Assembly (NCBI RefSeq): GCF_030580955.1
Contig: NZ_JAUQON010000009.1
Coordinates: 62,001-126,000 of the forward strand
DNA length: 64,000 bases
Direction of reading: 5' to 3'
Origin: Hymenobacter convexus
Lineage (GTDB): Bacteria; Bacteroidota; Bacteroidia; Cytophagales; Hymenobacteraceae
Shown here in pieces: positions 41,501 through 50,216 of this stretch (positions within the stretch are counted from its first letter, which is position 1; the number at the start of each line of letters is the position of its first letter). Position numbers and translations under genes: made by a program. The notes under the pieces were generated by a model. It was given only the letters and a program-made list of their open reading frames with translations, ran no database searches and had not been told where the DNA came from.

Positions 41501-43864
41501 TTATTGTCCGCTGCCTACCGGCTTCTGCTCCAGCTTTTGCATAGGGCTGGTGGTGCGGCTGGTTTGCTGCTGCATGGGGTTGGGCGGGGTTTGCGGGCGC
41601 TGCTGCTCGAACAGTTCGAAGCGCGAGGCGGCGGGCTGGCGCGGGAAGGCGTTGTTGCTCAAGTCCGTGTCGGCCGTTTGCTGGAAGGGGTCGATGACGA
41701 AGCTGATAACGGGCTTCTTGGTCACGATGACTTTTGAAACCTGGGCGTTGTTTTTACGCCAGATTTCGGCCGGGATGGTCTGGATTTCCTGCGAGTTGTC
41801 GGCGTAGGTCATTTGCAGCACGATGGGCATCACGAGGCCGCCCACGTTGCGGAAGCTCAGTTCGTAGAAGTTGGTCTGCGAATCGTTGAGGCGCTGCTGC
41901 TGCTCGGGCGTGAGGTTACTAAGCATCGCGGTGTAGCGCTGCTGGTCGGCGGGCGTCACGGCCAACGGGTCGTAGCTGTTGTAGAAATCCTTCAGCTCGG
42001 GCTTTTCATCCACCAGGGTTTTGGGGATGTCGGTGGCGTTGCGCTGGGCCGTGATGGACTGCGGTGCGGCGGCGCGCTGCTGCTGCAGGCGGGCATTTTC
42101 GACCTGCGGATTGAGGGTGCTGGCGTTGTAGGATTTCACCGATTCGAGGGCCAAATCGGTGTGCTCGGTGGTATAGAACCAGCCGCGCCAGAACCAGTCC
42201 AGGTCCACCGCCGAGGCGTCTTCCATGGTGCGGAAGAAGTCGGCCGGCGTGGGGTGCTTGTAGGCCCAGCGCTGGGCGTAGGTCTTGAAAGCGTAGTCGA
42301 ACAGCTCGCGGCCCATCACCGTTTCGCGCAGGATGTTGAGGGCCGTGGCGGGCTTACCGTAGGCGTTGTTGCCGAACTGCAGCGCCGACTCCGAGTTAAT
42401 CATAATCGGCGACTGCAGGCTGTTGTCGGTGGCCATGTAGGCGGCAATGTTACGCGGCTCGCCGCGGCGGCTGGGGTAGTTGCGCTCCCACTCCTGCTCG
42501 GTGAGGAACTGCACGAAGGAGTTCAGGCCCTCGTCCATCCACGTCCACTGCCGCTCGTCGGAGTTGATAATCATAGGGAAGAAATTGTGGCCCACTTCGT
42601 GGATAATCACCGAAATCATCCCGTATTTCACTTGGGCCGAGTAGGTGCCGTCCTTCTGGGGCCGGCCGCCGTTGAAGCACAGCATCGGGTACTCCATGCC
42701 GCCCACCGGGCCGTGCACCGAAATGGCCACCGGGTAGGCGTAAGGAATCGTGAATTTCGAGTAGGTTTTGATGGTGTGGGCCACCACCTGCGTCGAGTAC
42801 TGGCCCCAGAGCGGGTTGCCTTCCTTGGGGTAGTAGCTCATGCACATCACGGGCTTGCCGTTTTGCTTAATCTGCATGGCGTCCCAGATGAACTTACGCG
42901 AGCTGGCCCAGGCGAAGTCGCGCACGTTTTTGGCCACGTAGGTCCAGGTTTTGGTGCCGGTGGCGCGGCTGGCTTCGGCCTTCACGGCCTCGTCCTGGGT
43001 CACCATGAGCACGGGCTTGGTGGCGGTTTTGGCTTGCTCCCAGCGCTTCATTTGGGTGGCGGAGAGCACCTGGGCGGCGTTTTGCAGCGTGCCGGTGGCG
43101 CCCACCACGTGGTCGGCCGGCGCGGTGATGCTCACCTTGTAATCACCGAAGGGCAGCGTGAACTCGCCATTGCCCAGAAACTGCTTGTGCTGCCAGCCCT
43201 GGTTGTCGGAATACACGGCCATGCGCGGATAGAACTGCGCAATCTCATACAGGTAGTTCTTGTCCTGCGGGAAGTACTCGTAGCCGCTGCGCTCGTTGAT
43301 TTTCAGCTGGTCGTTGATGTTGTAGTGCCACTTCACATTGAAGGACACCGACTGGCGCGGCTGCAGCGGCGCGGGCAGGTCCACACGCATCATCGTGTGG
43401 TTGGTCACGGTGTGTAGGGCGCGGCCGTCCTTGCCGGTCACGCTTTCAATCTTAAAGCCGCCATCGAAATCCGAGAGCATGCTTTCCAGGCCCTGAAACG
43501 ACATCTTGTCCTGCAGCTGGCCCACCTGCGTGGCCGTCGTGATGGAGTTTTTGTCGAGAATGTTCTGGTCGAGCTGCACCCAGAGGTAGGGCAGCGCATC
43601 GGGTGAGAGGTTGGTGTAGGTGATGGTTTCGCGGCCCGTGATGGCCTGTTTGGCGTCATCGAGGGTGACTTTGATGTCGTAGTCGGCGCGCTGCTGCCAG
43701 TAGTCGGGGCCGGGCGCGCCGCTGGCGGTGCGGTAGGAGTTGGGCGTGGGCAGCATCGTTTCGAGCTGCGCGAATTTGTCGGTTCCGGAATTGGTGGTTT
43801 GCGCGGCGGCCGGCAGTTGGCCCGCCACCGCCAGCACCAGCCCGGCGAATAGAAAACGACGCAT
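41501..43864 (-). CDS. M1 family metallopeptidase (exported, second copy)
   Basis: A 787-residue exported gluzincin. Signal peptide MRRFLFAGLVLAVAGQLPAAA (about 21). The catalytic part has GGMEYPML near residue 390 in place of GAMEN, the zinc motif HEVGHNF near 424, and the third ligand Glu in WMDEGLNSFVQF. The C-terminus lacks the long helical domain of typical aminopeptidase N but has a beta region and disordered Gln/Pro tail (QQRPQTPPNPMQQQTSR). It differs from the M1 enzyme at 20988 by lacking GAMEN, so the cleavage may not be of the simple aminopeptidase type. Start ATG at 43864. Confidence 0.9.
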   Translation of the reverse strand: MRRFLFAGLVLAVAGQLPAAAQTTNSGTDKFAQLETMLPTPNSYRTASGAPGPDYWQQRADYDIKVTLDDAKQAITGRETITYTNLSPDALPYLWVQLDQNILDKNSITTATQVGQLQDKMSFQGLESMLSDFDGGFKIESVTGKDGRALHTVTNHTMMRVDLPAPLQPRQSVSFNVKWHYNINDQLKINERSGYEYFPQDKNYLYEIAQFYPRMAVYSDNQGWQHKQFLGNGEFTLPFGDYKVSITAPADHVVGATGTLQNAAQVLSATQMKRWEQAKTATKPVLMVTQDEAVKAEASRATGTKTWTYVAKNVRDFAWASSRKFIWDAMQIKQNGKPVMCMSYYPKEGNPLWGQYSTQVVAHTIKTYSKFTIPYAYPVAISVHGPVGGMEYPMLCFNGGRPQKDGTYSAQVKYGMISVIIHEVGHNFFPMIINSDERQWTWMDEGLNSFVQFLTEQEWERNYPSRRGEPRNIAAYMATDNSLQSPIMINSESALQFGNNAYGKPATALNILRETVMGRELFDYAFKTYAQRWAYKHPTPADFFRTMEDASAVDLDWFWRGWFYTTEHTDLALESVKSYNASTLNPQVENARLQQQRAAAPQSITAQRNATDIPKTLVDEKPELKDFYNSYDPLAVTPADQQRYTAMLSNLTPEQQQRLNDSQTNFYELSFRNVGGLVMPIVLQMTYADNSQEIQTIPAEIWRKNNAQVSKVIVTKKPVISFVIDPFQQTADTDLSNNAFPRQPAASRFELFEQQRPQTPPNPMQQQTSRTTSPMQKLEQKPVGSGQ

Positions 43865-43972
43865 GGAATGAACGTAGGTGAGAAAAATCAGAAAAAGCGA
43901 AAGCCGAGAAAGTCGCTAAAGTTACGCCAAGGTTGCGAAGAGGCGGATGAAAAGCGGCAAGCCTGAATAAGG

Positions 43973-44006
43973 AACGTCATGCTTCGGCTTCGCTCAGCAT
44001 GACGTT
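43973..44006. repeat. Minimal palindromic repeat family 1 copy
   Basis: AACGTCATGC and GCATGACGTT pair around TTCGGCTTCGCTCA. The element has lost the whole GAAGCATCTCTAC inner stem and the AT-rich centre, leaving the outer stem only. It is in the gap between two minus-strand genes. Confidence 0.7.
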
Positions 44007-44041
44007 CTTCTTTCCAATTTTCCAATTCGTGCCTTGCGCCC

Positions 44042-44635
44042 CTACGGCCACAGCTGTTGCGCCAGCAGCACCGTAGCAATGCCCAGCGCCGCGCCGCTGG
44101 TGGTGAGCAGCCAGTCGCGGCGGGCCACGCGCAGGCTGCCCAGCAGCACCGCCCCCAGCAGCAGAATGGCGCTCACAATCAGCAGCTGGCCCAGTTCCAC
44201 GCCCACGTTGAAGGCAAACAGCTCTTCCACCGGCCGGCTGTTGGGCCCCAGCAGCGCCCGCAGGTAGTTCGAGAACCCCAGCCCGTGAATCAAGCCAAAG
44301 CCCAGCGCCAGCCCGTTGGGCGCGGCGGCCAGCATGGGCGCGCGCCGCGTGATGAGGCGGCCCGCGCCGCGCAGGTTCCACAGCGCCGTTACGATGATGG
44401 TAACCGGAATCAGCGCCTCAATAATGGCGGGCCGGAAGCTGACCAACCCCAGCGTGGCCAGCGCCAGCGTGAGTGAGTGCCCCACCGTGAAGCTCGTGAC
44501 CAGCGCCAGCACGCGCCGCCAGTCGTTTAGCACGTAAGGGGCGCACAGCGCCAGCAAGAACGTGAGGTGGTCGGCTGCGCGCGGCGTGCAGATGTGCAGA
44601 AAGCCGAGCTGCAGATAGGTTTGAAAAACGGACAT
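44042..44635 (-). CDS. HupE/UreJ family membrane protein
   Basis: A 197-residue polytopic membrane protein. Start ATG at 44635 (MSVFQTYLQLGFLHICTPRA) fits the family N-terminus; the longer reading starts at TTG. About six transmembrane helices are seen: HLTFLLALCAPYVL, VTSFTVGHSLTLALATLGLV, IIEALIPVTIIVTALW, ALGFGLIHGLGFSNYLRALL, IVSAILLLGAVLLGSL and WLLTTSGAALGIATVLLA. Conserved His in FLHICTPRAADH, VGHSLTLA and GLIHGLGF fit metal binding in the nickel/cobalt HupE/UreJ group. No urease or hydrogenase genes are near, so transport substrate is uncertain. Confidence 0.85.
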   Translation of the reverse strand: MSVFQTYLQLGFLHICTPRAADHLTFLLALCAPYVLNDWRRVLALVTSFTVGHSLTLALATLGLVSFRPAIIEALIPVTIIVTALWNLRGAGRLITRRAPMLAAAPNGLALGFGLIHGLGFSNYLRALLGPNSRPVEELFAFNVGVELGQLLIVSAILLLGAVLLGSLRVARRDWLLTTSGAALGIATVLLAQQLWP

Positions 44636-44700
44636 GGAGAGATGCAAAGCCGCGCAAAAGTCCGGTAACTTAGCGAGAAATTTATCCTCATCTTTCTTTT

Positions 44701-45666
44701 ATGAAGCACCGCTACCTTCTGCTTCTGCTGCTAATTCTAATAACCTACCGGGGCGCGACGGCCCAAACCGCGCCGGCCCCGATGAGCAATTTCGCGCACG
44801 TTCCCCTCTCCCGGCAGGACACCGCCCGCGCCGTGCACGAGCTGTTTCAGAGCCGGCGCGGCGGCGGGTTTGGCTGGCTGGCATTTGGCGGGGCGGGCAT
44901 GGCGGCCTCCATTATCCCGGCCCAGCAGGCCACCAGCGCCGGCGTCTGGACGCCAGGCGTGGTCATCGGCTCGGGGCTGTCGGTGCTGGGCCTCAAGAAG
45001 CTCATCCAGTTTGGCTGGGGGCGCGAGCACCGCGTGCTGCGCGATTTGGCCGCCACCGGCCACCTCCCGGCCGACGTGCGCCGCCGCCTGCGCGGCAACT
45101 TCGCGCCGCTGCACGGCACCGCCTCGGCCCCCGACCCCATTGCCGACACCAGCCCAGCCCCCGCACCGGGGAGTTCGCCCGTCCCGGCTGCCGCGCCGTC
45201 CTCCACCCTGCCAGCCGCCGGGCAGCCCGCCGCGGCGCCTGCCCCGGTTCCGGCCCAGGCCCTGGCCGATGCCCAGCAAGATACGCTGGATGCCGTGCAA
45301 GGCTATTTCAACGCCAAGCGCTTGGCCGGGCAGCTGCCCATTCTGCTGGCCTTGCCCGGCTTGCGCCTGATGACAGGTGCTACCAAAACCGGTTCGTCGT
45401 CGCCCTCGCCCTACGTGCAGACGCAAAGCAGCGACCCGTCTGGCGGGCAAGTGGCGGCCGGCCTGCTGCTGATGGCCGGCGGCGTGACCTACATGTTTGT
45501 GCACAACGCCCCTTACTCCGACCAGAAATTCAGCGCCCTGCGCGCCAGCTACCTGGCCGGCACCCCGCTGCCGCCCGGCATCCGCGCCCGGCTCAAGCCT
45601 CAGCACCTGGCCGCCGGCCGCAAATACCGCGAACGCCTGGAGCGCCGGGCCGCCCGGCGCCGCTAA
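44701..45666 (+). CDS. Exported protein with two copies of an unrecognised module
   Basis: A 321-residue exported protein (MKHRYLLLLLLILITYRGAT, cleaved near AQ22). After the signal, module 1 (about 35-140) reads LSRQDTARAVHELFQSRRGG, a hydrophobic helix pair (SIIPAQQATSAG, VIGSGLSVLGLKKLIQFG) and REHRVLRDLAATGHLPADVR with RRRLRG. A Pro/Ala-rich linker (about 145-190) leads to module 2: QDTLDAVQGYFNAKR, hydrophobic VAAGLLLMAGGVTYMFVHN, then SALRASYLAGTPLPPGIRAR with LKPQHL. The pattern D-T-x2-A-V ... helices ... L-x2-LP-x3-R-x-L is shared with the next gene. No known family was recognised. It is probably periplasmic or membrane-associated. Confidence 0.65.
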   Translation: MKHRYLLLLLLILITYRGATAQTAPAPMSNFAHVPLSRQDTARAVHELFQSRRGGGFGWLAFGGAGMAASIIPAQQATSAGVWTPGVVIGSGLSVLGLKKLIQFGWGREHRVLRDLAATGHLPADVRRRLRGNFAPLHGTASAPDPIADTSPAPAPGSSPVPAAAPSSTLPAAGQPAAAPAPVPAQALADAQQDTLDAVQGYFNAKRLAGQLPILLALPGLRLMTGATKTGSSSPSPYVQTQSSDPSGGQVAAGLLLMAGGVTYMFVHNAPYSDQKFSALRASYLAGTPLPPGIRARLKPQHLAAGRKYRERLERRAARRR

Positions 45667-45714
45667 GGCCGCCGTGCCCGCCCTTTGTTCTCAACACCTC
45701 CCCACCTACTTCCA

Positions 45715-46125
45715 ATGCAAAAACAAGTACTATCCATCGGCTTATGCCTGGGCCTGGCTTTCCCGGCCCTCGCCCAACAGCCGGTGGTTCCCACCACTAC
45801 TTTATCGCGCGCCGATACGGCGCAGGCGGTCCACCGCCTGTTCAGCAAGCACCGTACCGGTGGCATCGTCTGGGCAGTTATCGGCGCGGCCTTCACCGGG
45901 CGCATTGCGGGCGCCGCGGCCAGTGGCAAAACCTCCGGTGACGGTAGCAGTACGGCCGTAGGCATTCTGGCCCTTGGCGGCGTGCCGGCCGGTATTGGCG
46001 TGGGCAAGCTCGTGCGCTTCAGCGCCAGCCGCGAAGCCGCAGCCATCAGTGCCTTAGAGGCCGGAAAGGGCCTGCCGCACTACGTGCAGCGCCGCCTGAA
46101 AAACGCAAAATACTTCACGAATTAA
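45715..46125 (+). CDS. Exported single-module paralog of the preceding protein
   Basis: A 136-residue exported protein. Start ATG at 45715 (MQKQVLSIGLCLGLAFPALA) begins with the signal peptide. The mature part is one copy of the module seen twice in the gene upstream: LSRADTAQAVHRLFSKHRTG, a Gly/Ala-rich hydrophobic stretch, GVGKLVRFSASREAAAISAL and EAGKGLPHYVQRRLKNAKYF. The N-terminal half is closest to module 1 of that gene. The two genes are 48 nt apart on the same strand and end at the terminator at 46142, so they likely form one operon. Function unknown. Confidence 0.65.
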   Translation: MQKQVLSIGLCLGLAFPALAQQPVVPTTTLSRADTAQAVHRLFSKHRTGGIVWAVIGAAFTGRIAGAAASGKTSGDGSSTAVGILALGGVPAGIGVGKLVRFSASREAAAISALEAGKGLPHYVQRRLKNAKYFTN

Positions 46126-46141
46126 TTCTCTCGCCGAATCG

Positions 46142-46179
46142 AAAAAGCCCCGCTGGCACAGTGCCAGCGGGGCTTTTTG
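46142..46179. terminator. Rho-independent terminator
   Basis: AAAAAGCCCCGCTGGCAC pairs with GTGCCAGCGGGGCTTTTTG with a short loop, A-run before and T-run after. It separates the module-protein operon from the AT-rich DUF4145 gene. Confidence 0.9.
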
Positions 46180-46294
46180 TGGTCGTTGGGCCCCGCCGCC
46201 GTGGCCGCCGCGGCGGGAGTAGCGGGCGTTTCTATTTGATACGGTTAGGGCGTCGTAAGCTCTATATTTGACGAAAGGTCTTATTTCCTTGCAA

Positions 46295-47107
46295 ATGAAA
46301 CTAAATCGCGAGTCGTTACAGTCCCCCATTACTGTTGGAAGTATCCCTGAATGGTTTTGCCCATACTGTGGCAAAGAATCACTCAAAGGAGACAAATCAA
46401 ATTTCAAATCTTTTGAATCGATTCAATCGAAATATGAACGCGCCAACGATAACTGGGAGCCTGATTGGATAGAAGGGATATTTTGTGGGCTCCTAAAATG
46501 CTCTAATGTCAGGTGCAAAGAGCAAGTAGTTGTTTCTGGTCGGATGGCTGTAGAGGATTTCTACGATTTAGATGAGGAAATGCAAAGCCATTATAATACG
46601 GAGGTTTTATACCCTCTGTTTTTCGTACCTGCTGTCCCTCTTTTCCGGGTGAGCAAAGATGTGCCCAAGCAAATAGCAGCAGCAGTTACAGAAGTATTCA
46701 GTGTATTCTGGCACGATAAATCTTCCTGCGGCAACAAAATCAGAAGAGTAATAGAGCTTATTGTTGATGATAAGAAAGTAACAAAGACATACATCGACAA
46801 GAAACGCAAAAGAAGAGAATACACTTTACACGCCCGTATCGAACTATTCGGCAAAAGAGGAAAAACTGCTCAGGAGCAAAAATCAGCTGAGCTTCTAATG
46901 GCAATCAAATGGATTGGAAATTCTGGCAGTCATTCGAATGTCGTTCTACAACAGAATGATATTTTAGATGGATTAGAAATCCTTTCTCATGTTCTGGAAT
47001 TACTATATGACAAAGAACATTTGAGAATTTATAAACTCAGCAAAGAATATATTAAAAGCAAAGGCCCTCTCAAGCGCCCTCTATTCAGTACAAAACATAT
47101 CAAATAA
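46295..47107 (+). CDS. DUF4145-type protein with zinc ribbon, AT-rich gene
   Basis: A 270-residue protein from a clearly AT-rich gene in a GC-rich region. Start ATG at 46295 (MKLNRESLQSPITVG) is preferred to a TTG at 46268. The N-terminal part has a four-Cys zinc-ribbon pattern, WFCPYCGKES near 20-30 and LLKCSNVRCKEQ near 70-82. The C-terminal part has DUF4145-like features, including a charged helix run (KSAELLMAIKWIGNSGSHSN) and LDGLEILSHVLELLYD. DUF4145 proteins occur as domains of restriction enzymes and alone; their role is not settled. It stands between two GC-rich terminators, as a cassette. Foreign origin is inferred from base use. Confidence 0.72.
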   Translation: MKLNRESLQSPITVGSIPEWFCPYCGKESLKGDKSNFKSFESIQSKYERANDNWEPDWIEGIFCGLLKCSNVRCKEQVVVSGRMAVEDFYDLDEEMQSHYNTEVLYPLFFVPAVPLFRVSKDVPKQIAAAVTEVFSVFWHDKSSCGNKIRRVIELIVDDKKVTKTYIDKKRKRREYTLHARIELFGKRGKTAQEQKSAELLMAIKWIGNSGSHSNVVLQQNDILDGLEILSHVLELLYDKEHLRIYKLSKEYIKSKGPLKRPLFSTKHIK

Positions 47108-47108
47108 A

Positions 47109-47143
47109 GAAGCCCCGCCAGCACGACGCTGACGGGGCTTTCC
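47109..47143 (+). terminator. Rho-independent terminator after the DUF4145 gene
   Basis: AGCCCCGCCAGC pairs with GCTGACGGGGCT with one mismatch and ends in TTTC. The stem resembles the terminator at 46142 (GCCCCGCTGGC). Confidence 0.75.
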
Positions 47144-47168
47144 CATTCACAACAAACTCCAACCGGAA

Positions 47169-49778
47169 TTACACCGCCGGCATTTCCACGTTCTCAAACT
47201 TCACCGCGCCGTCTTCCAACACCGCCTCCACGACAGCGTCTTTCGAAACGCGGCCCGAGAGAATGTCTTTCGACAGCTCGTTCAGAATCACGCGCTGGAG
47301 CACGCGCTTCAGCGGCCGCGCGCCGAACTGCGGGTCGAAGCCCTGCTCGCCCAGGTAGTCGAGCACTTCATTCGTGGCCTCCAGCTGGATGCCGGCCTCG
47401 GCCAAGCGCTGCTGGATTTGCTTGAACTGGATGTCGACGATGCGGCGGATTTCCTTGCGCTTAAGGGGCTGGAACATCACAATTTCGTCGATGCGGTTCA
47501 GGAACTCGGGGCGCATGTGCTGCTTGAGGCGCTCCACCACCTCGTCGCGGGTGCGGTCGACGACCTCCTCGTGGTTGAACTCGTTGAGGTCCTTGAAGTT
47601 CTTCTGGATGATGTCGGCCCCCGTGTTCGAGGTCATGATGATGATGGTGTTCTTGAAGTTCGCCACCCGGCCTTTGTTGTCGGTGAGGCGGCCGTCGTCG
47701 AGCACTTGCAGCAGGATGTTGAACACGTCGGGGTGCGCTTTCTCGATTTCATCGAGCAGCACCACCGAGTAGGGCTTGCGGCGCACGGCCTCCGTGAGCT
47801 GGCCGCCCTCGTCGTAGCCCACGTAGCCAGGAGGCGCGCCGATGAGCCGCGACACGGCGTGGCGCTCCTGAAACTCGCTCATGTCGATGCGGACCATCGC
47901 ATTCTCATCATTAAACAAATACTCGGCTAAGGCCTTGGCCAGCTCGGTTTTGCCCACGCCGGTGGTGCCCAGGAAAATGAACGAGCCGATGGGCCGCTTG
48001 GGGTCTTGCAGGCCGGCGCGGGAGCGGCGCACGGCGTCGGAGATGGCCGCTATAGCTTCGGCCTGTCCTGCTACTCGTTTCCCCAGCTCGGCTTCGAGGT
48101 TGAGCAGCTTCTCGCGGTCCGATTGCAGCATTTTGCTCACCGGGATGCCCGTCCACTTGGCCACCACTTCGGCGATGGATTCGCTCGTGACGACTTCCTG
48201 GAGCATCGCGCCGCCGTCTTTGTTGGCGTTGGCTTCGTCCTGCAGGGCTTTCAGCTTGGCTTCGGCCTCCTGAATCTTGCCGTAGCGCAGCTCGGCCACG
48301 CGGGCGTAGTCGCCCAGGCGCTCGGCCTGTTCGGCTTCCAGCTTGAACTGCTCGATGGCTTCCTTCTGGGTTTGAATGCCGGTGAGGACACCTTTTTCGC
48401 TTTCCCAGCGGGCTTTCAGGGTGTCGCGGCGGTCGTTCAGCTCGGCCAGCTCCTTGCTCAGAATGGCTTCGCGGTCGCGGTTGTCTTCGCGGCGGATGGC
48501 CTCGCGCTCAATTTCGAGCTGCATGATGCGGCGCTGAATCTCATCCAGCTCCACGGGCATGGAATTCAGCTCGATGCGGAGCTTGGCGGCGGCTTCGTCC
48601 ATGAGGTCAATGGCCTTGTCGGGCAGGAACCGGTCGGTGATGTAGCGGGCGCTCAGCTCCACGGCCGCAATCACGGCGTCGTCGGTGATGCGCACGCCGT
48701 GGTGCAGCTCGTACTTTTCCTTGATGCCGCGCATGATGCTGATGGCGTCCTCAATGGTGGGCTCGTCCACCATCACGGCCTGGAAACGGCGTTCGAGGGC
48801 CTTGTCCTTCTCGATGTATTTCTGGTATTCCTTGAGCGTGGTGGCCCCGATGGCGTGCAGCTCGCCGCGCGCCAGGGCGGGCTTGAGCAGGTTGGCGGCG
48901 TCCATGGCGCCCTCGCCCCCGCCGCCGGCCCCGATGAGGGTGTGCATCTCGTCAATGAAGAGCACAATCTGGCCGTCGGAGTCGGTCACTTCCTTGATGA
49001 CGGCCTTGAGGCGCTCCTCAAACTCGCCCTTGTACTTGGCCCCGGCCACGAGCAGGCCCATGTCGAGGCTCATGATGACTTTGTCGCGCAGGTTTTCGGG
49101 CACGTCGCCGGCCACGATGCGCTGGGCCAGGCCCTCCACGATGGCGGTTTTGCCCACGCCGGGCTCGCCGAGCAGCACGGGGTTGTTTTTGGTGCGGCGC
49201 GAGAGGATTTGCAGCACGCGGCGGATTTCCTCGTCGCGGCCAATCACGGGGTCCATCTTGCCGGCGCGCACTTGCTCGTTGAGGTTGCGGGCGTAGCGGT
49301 TCAGGCTCTGGTACTGGTCTTCGGCGCTCTGGCTCGTGACTTTGCGCCCGCCGCGCAGCTCCTGGATGGCGGCCTTCAAGTCCTTGTCGTTGAAGCCGGT
49401 GTCTTTGAGCAGCGTGGCCACGGCATCGCGGCCGCCGAGGATGCCCAGCAGCAGGTGCTCGACGGACACGAACTCGTCGCCCATGTCCTTCATGGCGGCG
49501 TTGGCGCGCTGCACGGCAGCGGCGGCGTCGTTGGCGAAGTAAGGCGAGCCGCCGCTCACCTTGGGGTAGGCGGCCACGATGGCATCGAGGCGCGGCGTGA
49601 GGATGTTGAGGTTGGCGCCCAGCTTGTTGGCCAGAAACGAGAAGACGCTTTCGTCGCTCTGGAAGAGGCCCTTCAGCAAATGGCCCGTTTCGACGGCCTG
49701 CTGCTGGTTGCCCCCGGCTATTTCGGTGGCCTTCTGCACGGCCTCCTGTGCCTTGATGGTGAAGTTTTTAAAGTCCAT
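47169..49778 (-). CDS. clpB: ATP-dependent disaggregase ClpB
   Basis: An 869-residue Hsp100 chaperone that with DnaK resolves protein aggregates after heat stress. It has the Clp N domain (about 1-145; MDFKNFTIKAQEAVQKATEI), the first AAA module with Walker A GEPGVGKTAIVEGLAQ near 205, the middle coiled-coil M-domain (about 410-530; QRRIMQLEIEREAI, EQAERLGDYARVAELRYGKI), and the second AAA module with Walker A GTTGVGKTELAKAL near 610 and SEFQERHAVSRLIGAPPGYVG. The C-terminal D2 small domain is present. No ClpP-binding IGF loop was seen, consistent with ClpB. It is a core gene sitting between accessory AT-rich genes. Start ATG at 49778. Confidence 0.97.
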   Translation of the reverse strand: MDFKNFTIKAQEAVQKATEIAGGNQQQAVETGHLLKGLFQSDESVFSFLANKLGANLNILTPRLDAIVAAYPKVSGGSPYFANDAAAAVQRANAAMKDMGDEFVSVEHLLLGILGGRDAVATLLKDTGFNDKDLKAAIQELRGGRKVTSQSAEDQYQSLNRYARNLNEQVRAGKMDPVIGRDEEIRRVLQILSRRTKNNPVLLGEPGVGKTAIVEGLAQRIVAGDVPENLRDKVIMSLDMGLLVAGAKYKGEFEERLKAVIKEVTDSDGQIVLFIDEMHTLIGAGGGGEGAMDAANLLKPALARGELHAIGATTLKEYQKYIEKDKALERRFQAVMVDEPTIEDAISIMRGIKEKYELHHGVRITDDAVIAAVELSARYITDRFLPDKAIDLMDEAAAKLRIELNSMPVELDEIQRRIMQLEIEREAIRREDNRDREAILSKELAELNDRRDTLKARWESEKGVLTGIQTQKEAIEQFKLEAEQAERLGDYARVAELRYGKIQEAEAKLKALQDEANANKDGGAMLQEVVTSESIAEVVAKWTGIPVSKMLQSDREKLLNLEAELGKRVAGQAEAIAAISDAVRRSRAGLQDPKRPIGSFIFLGTTGVGKTELAKALAEYLFNDENAMVRIDMSEFQERHAVSRLIGAPPGYVGYDEGGQLTEAVRRKPYSVVLLDEIEKAHPDVFNILLQVLDDGRLTDNKGRVANFKNTIIIMTSNTGADIIQKNFKDLNEFNHEEVVDRTRDEVVERLKQHMRPEFLNRIDEIVMFQPLKRKEIRRIVDIQFKQIQQRLAEAGIQLEATNEVLDYLGEQGFDPQFGARPLKRVLQRVILNELSKDILSGRVSKDAVVEAVLEDGAVKFENVEMPAV

Positions 49779-49925
49779 TTTGGTTAGTTTCTGGGTAGGA
49801 ACTTCGGGTTAGGAAGTTGTACGCAGGGACTAGCAAATGGGGTGCGAGAAGGATATTTCGGACTTTTTGGCGGAAAACATCCCTGATAAATGCATTATAT
49901 ATGCAAATATGACAGTGTTTTAAAC

Positions 49926-50216
49926 CTAATCCGCATTCAGGGCATTTAAAATACCAAGTTGTATTAAGGATTTTACATCATCACTCGCATTGGCGATAGA
50001 AATGTTCTTAAAGAAATTTTCAGGTCCCATCTCGATATACAACGTGCCAAAAATTTGTTTAGCACAATAAGTTGCCATAGTGACGACTCCCTCCAAGTCT
50101 ATCTGTACACGACCGTGAGTTGATAACTGCTCTTTTGCTAATCGCAAAATCTCACTTCCTACGTCTTTGTCCGTTATCACGGAGCCGAATTTTTTTACGT
50201 GAATGGCGTCCATCAT
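49926..50216 (-). CDS. STAS-like (DUF4325) protein
   Basis: A 96-residue protein starting at ATG 50216, which overlaps the stop of the upstream gene as ATGA; the longer reading uses TTG. The sequence fits the DUF4325 / STAS-like plan: HVKKFGSVITDKDVGSEI, the buried strand RVQIDLEGVVTMATYCAKQI, FGTLYIEMGPENFFKNI and DDVKSLIQLGILNAL. Such proteins often occur beside GHKL ATPases and resemble anti-anti-sigma factors, but their partners are not well known. It is the last gene of an AT-rich three-gene operon. Without a phosphorylatable Ser at the usual place it may not follow the RsbV cycle (inference). Confidence 0.82.
   Translation of the reverse strand: MMDAIHVKKFGSVITDKDVGSEILRLAKEQLSTHGRVQIDLEGVVTMATYCAKQIFGTLYIEMGPENFFKNISIANASDDVKSLIQLGILNALNAD

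Noticed and set aside
48006..49787. 593-codon plus-strand frame opposite clpB
   Set aside because: Antisense shadow of a well-conserved gene.
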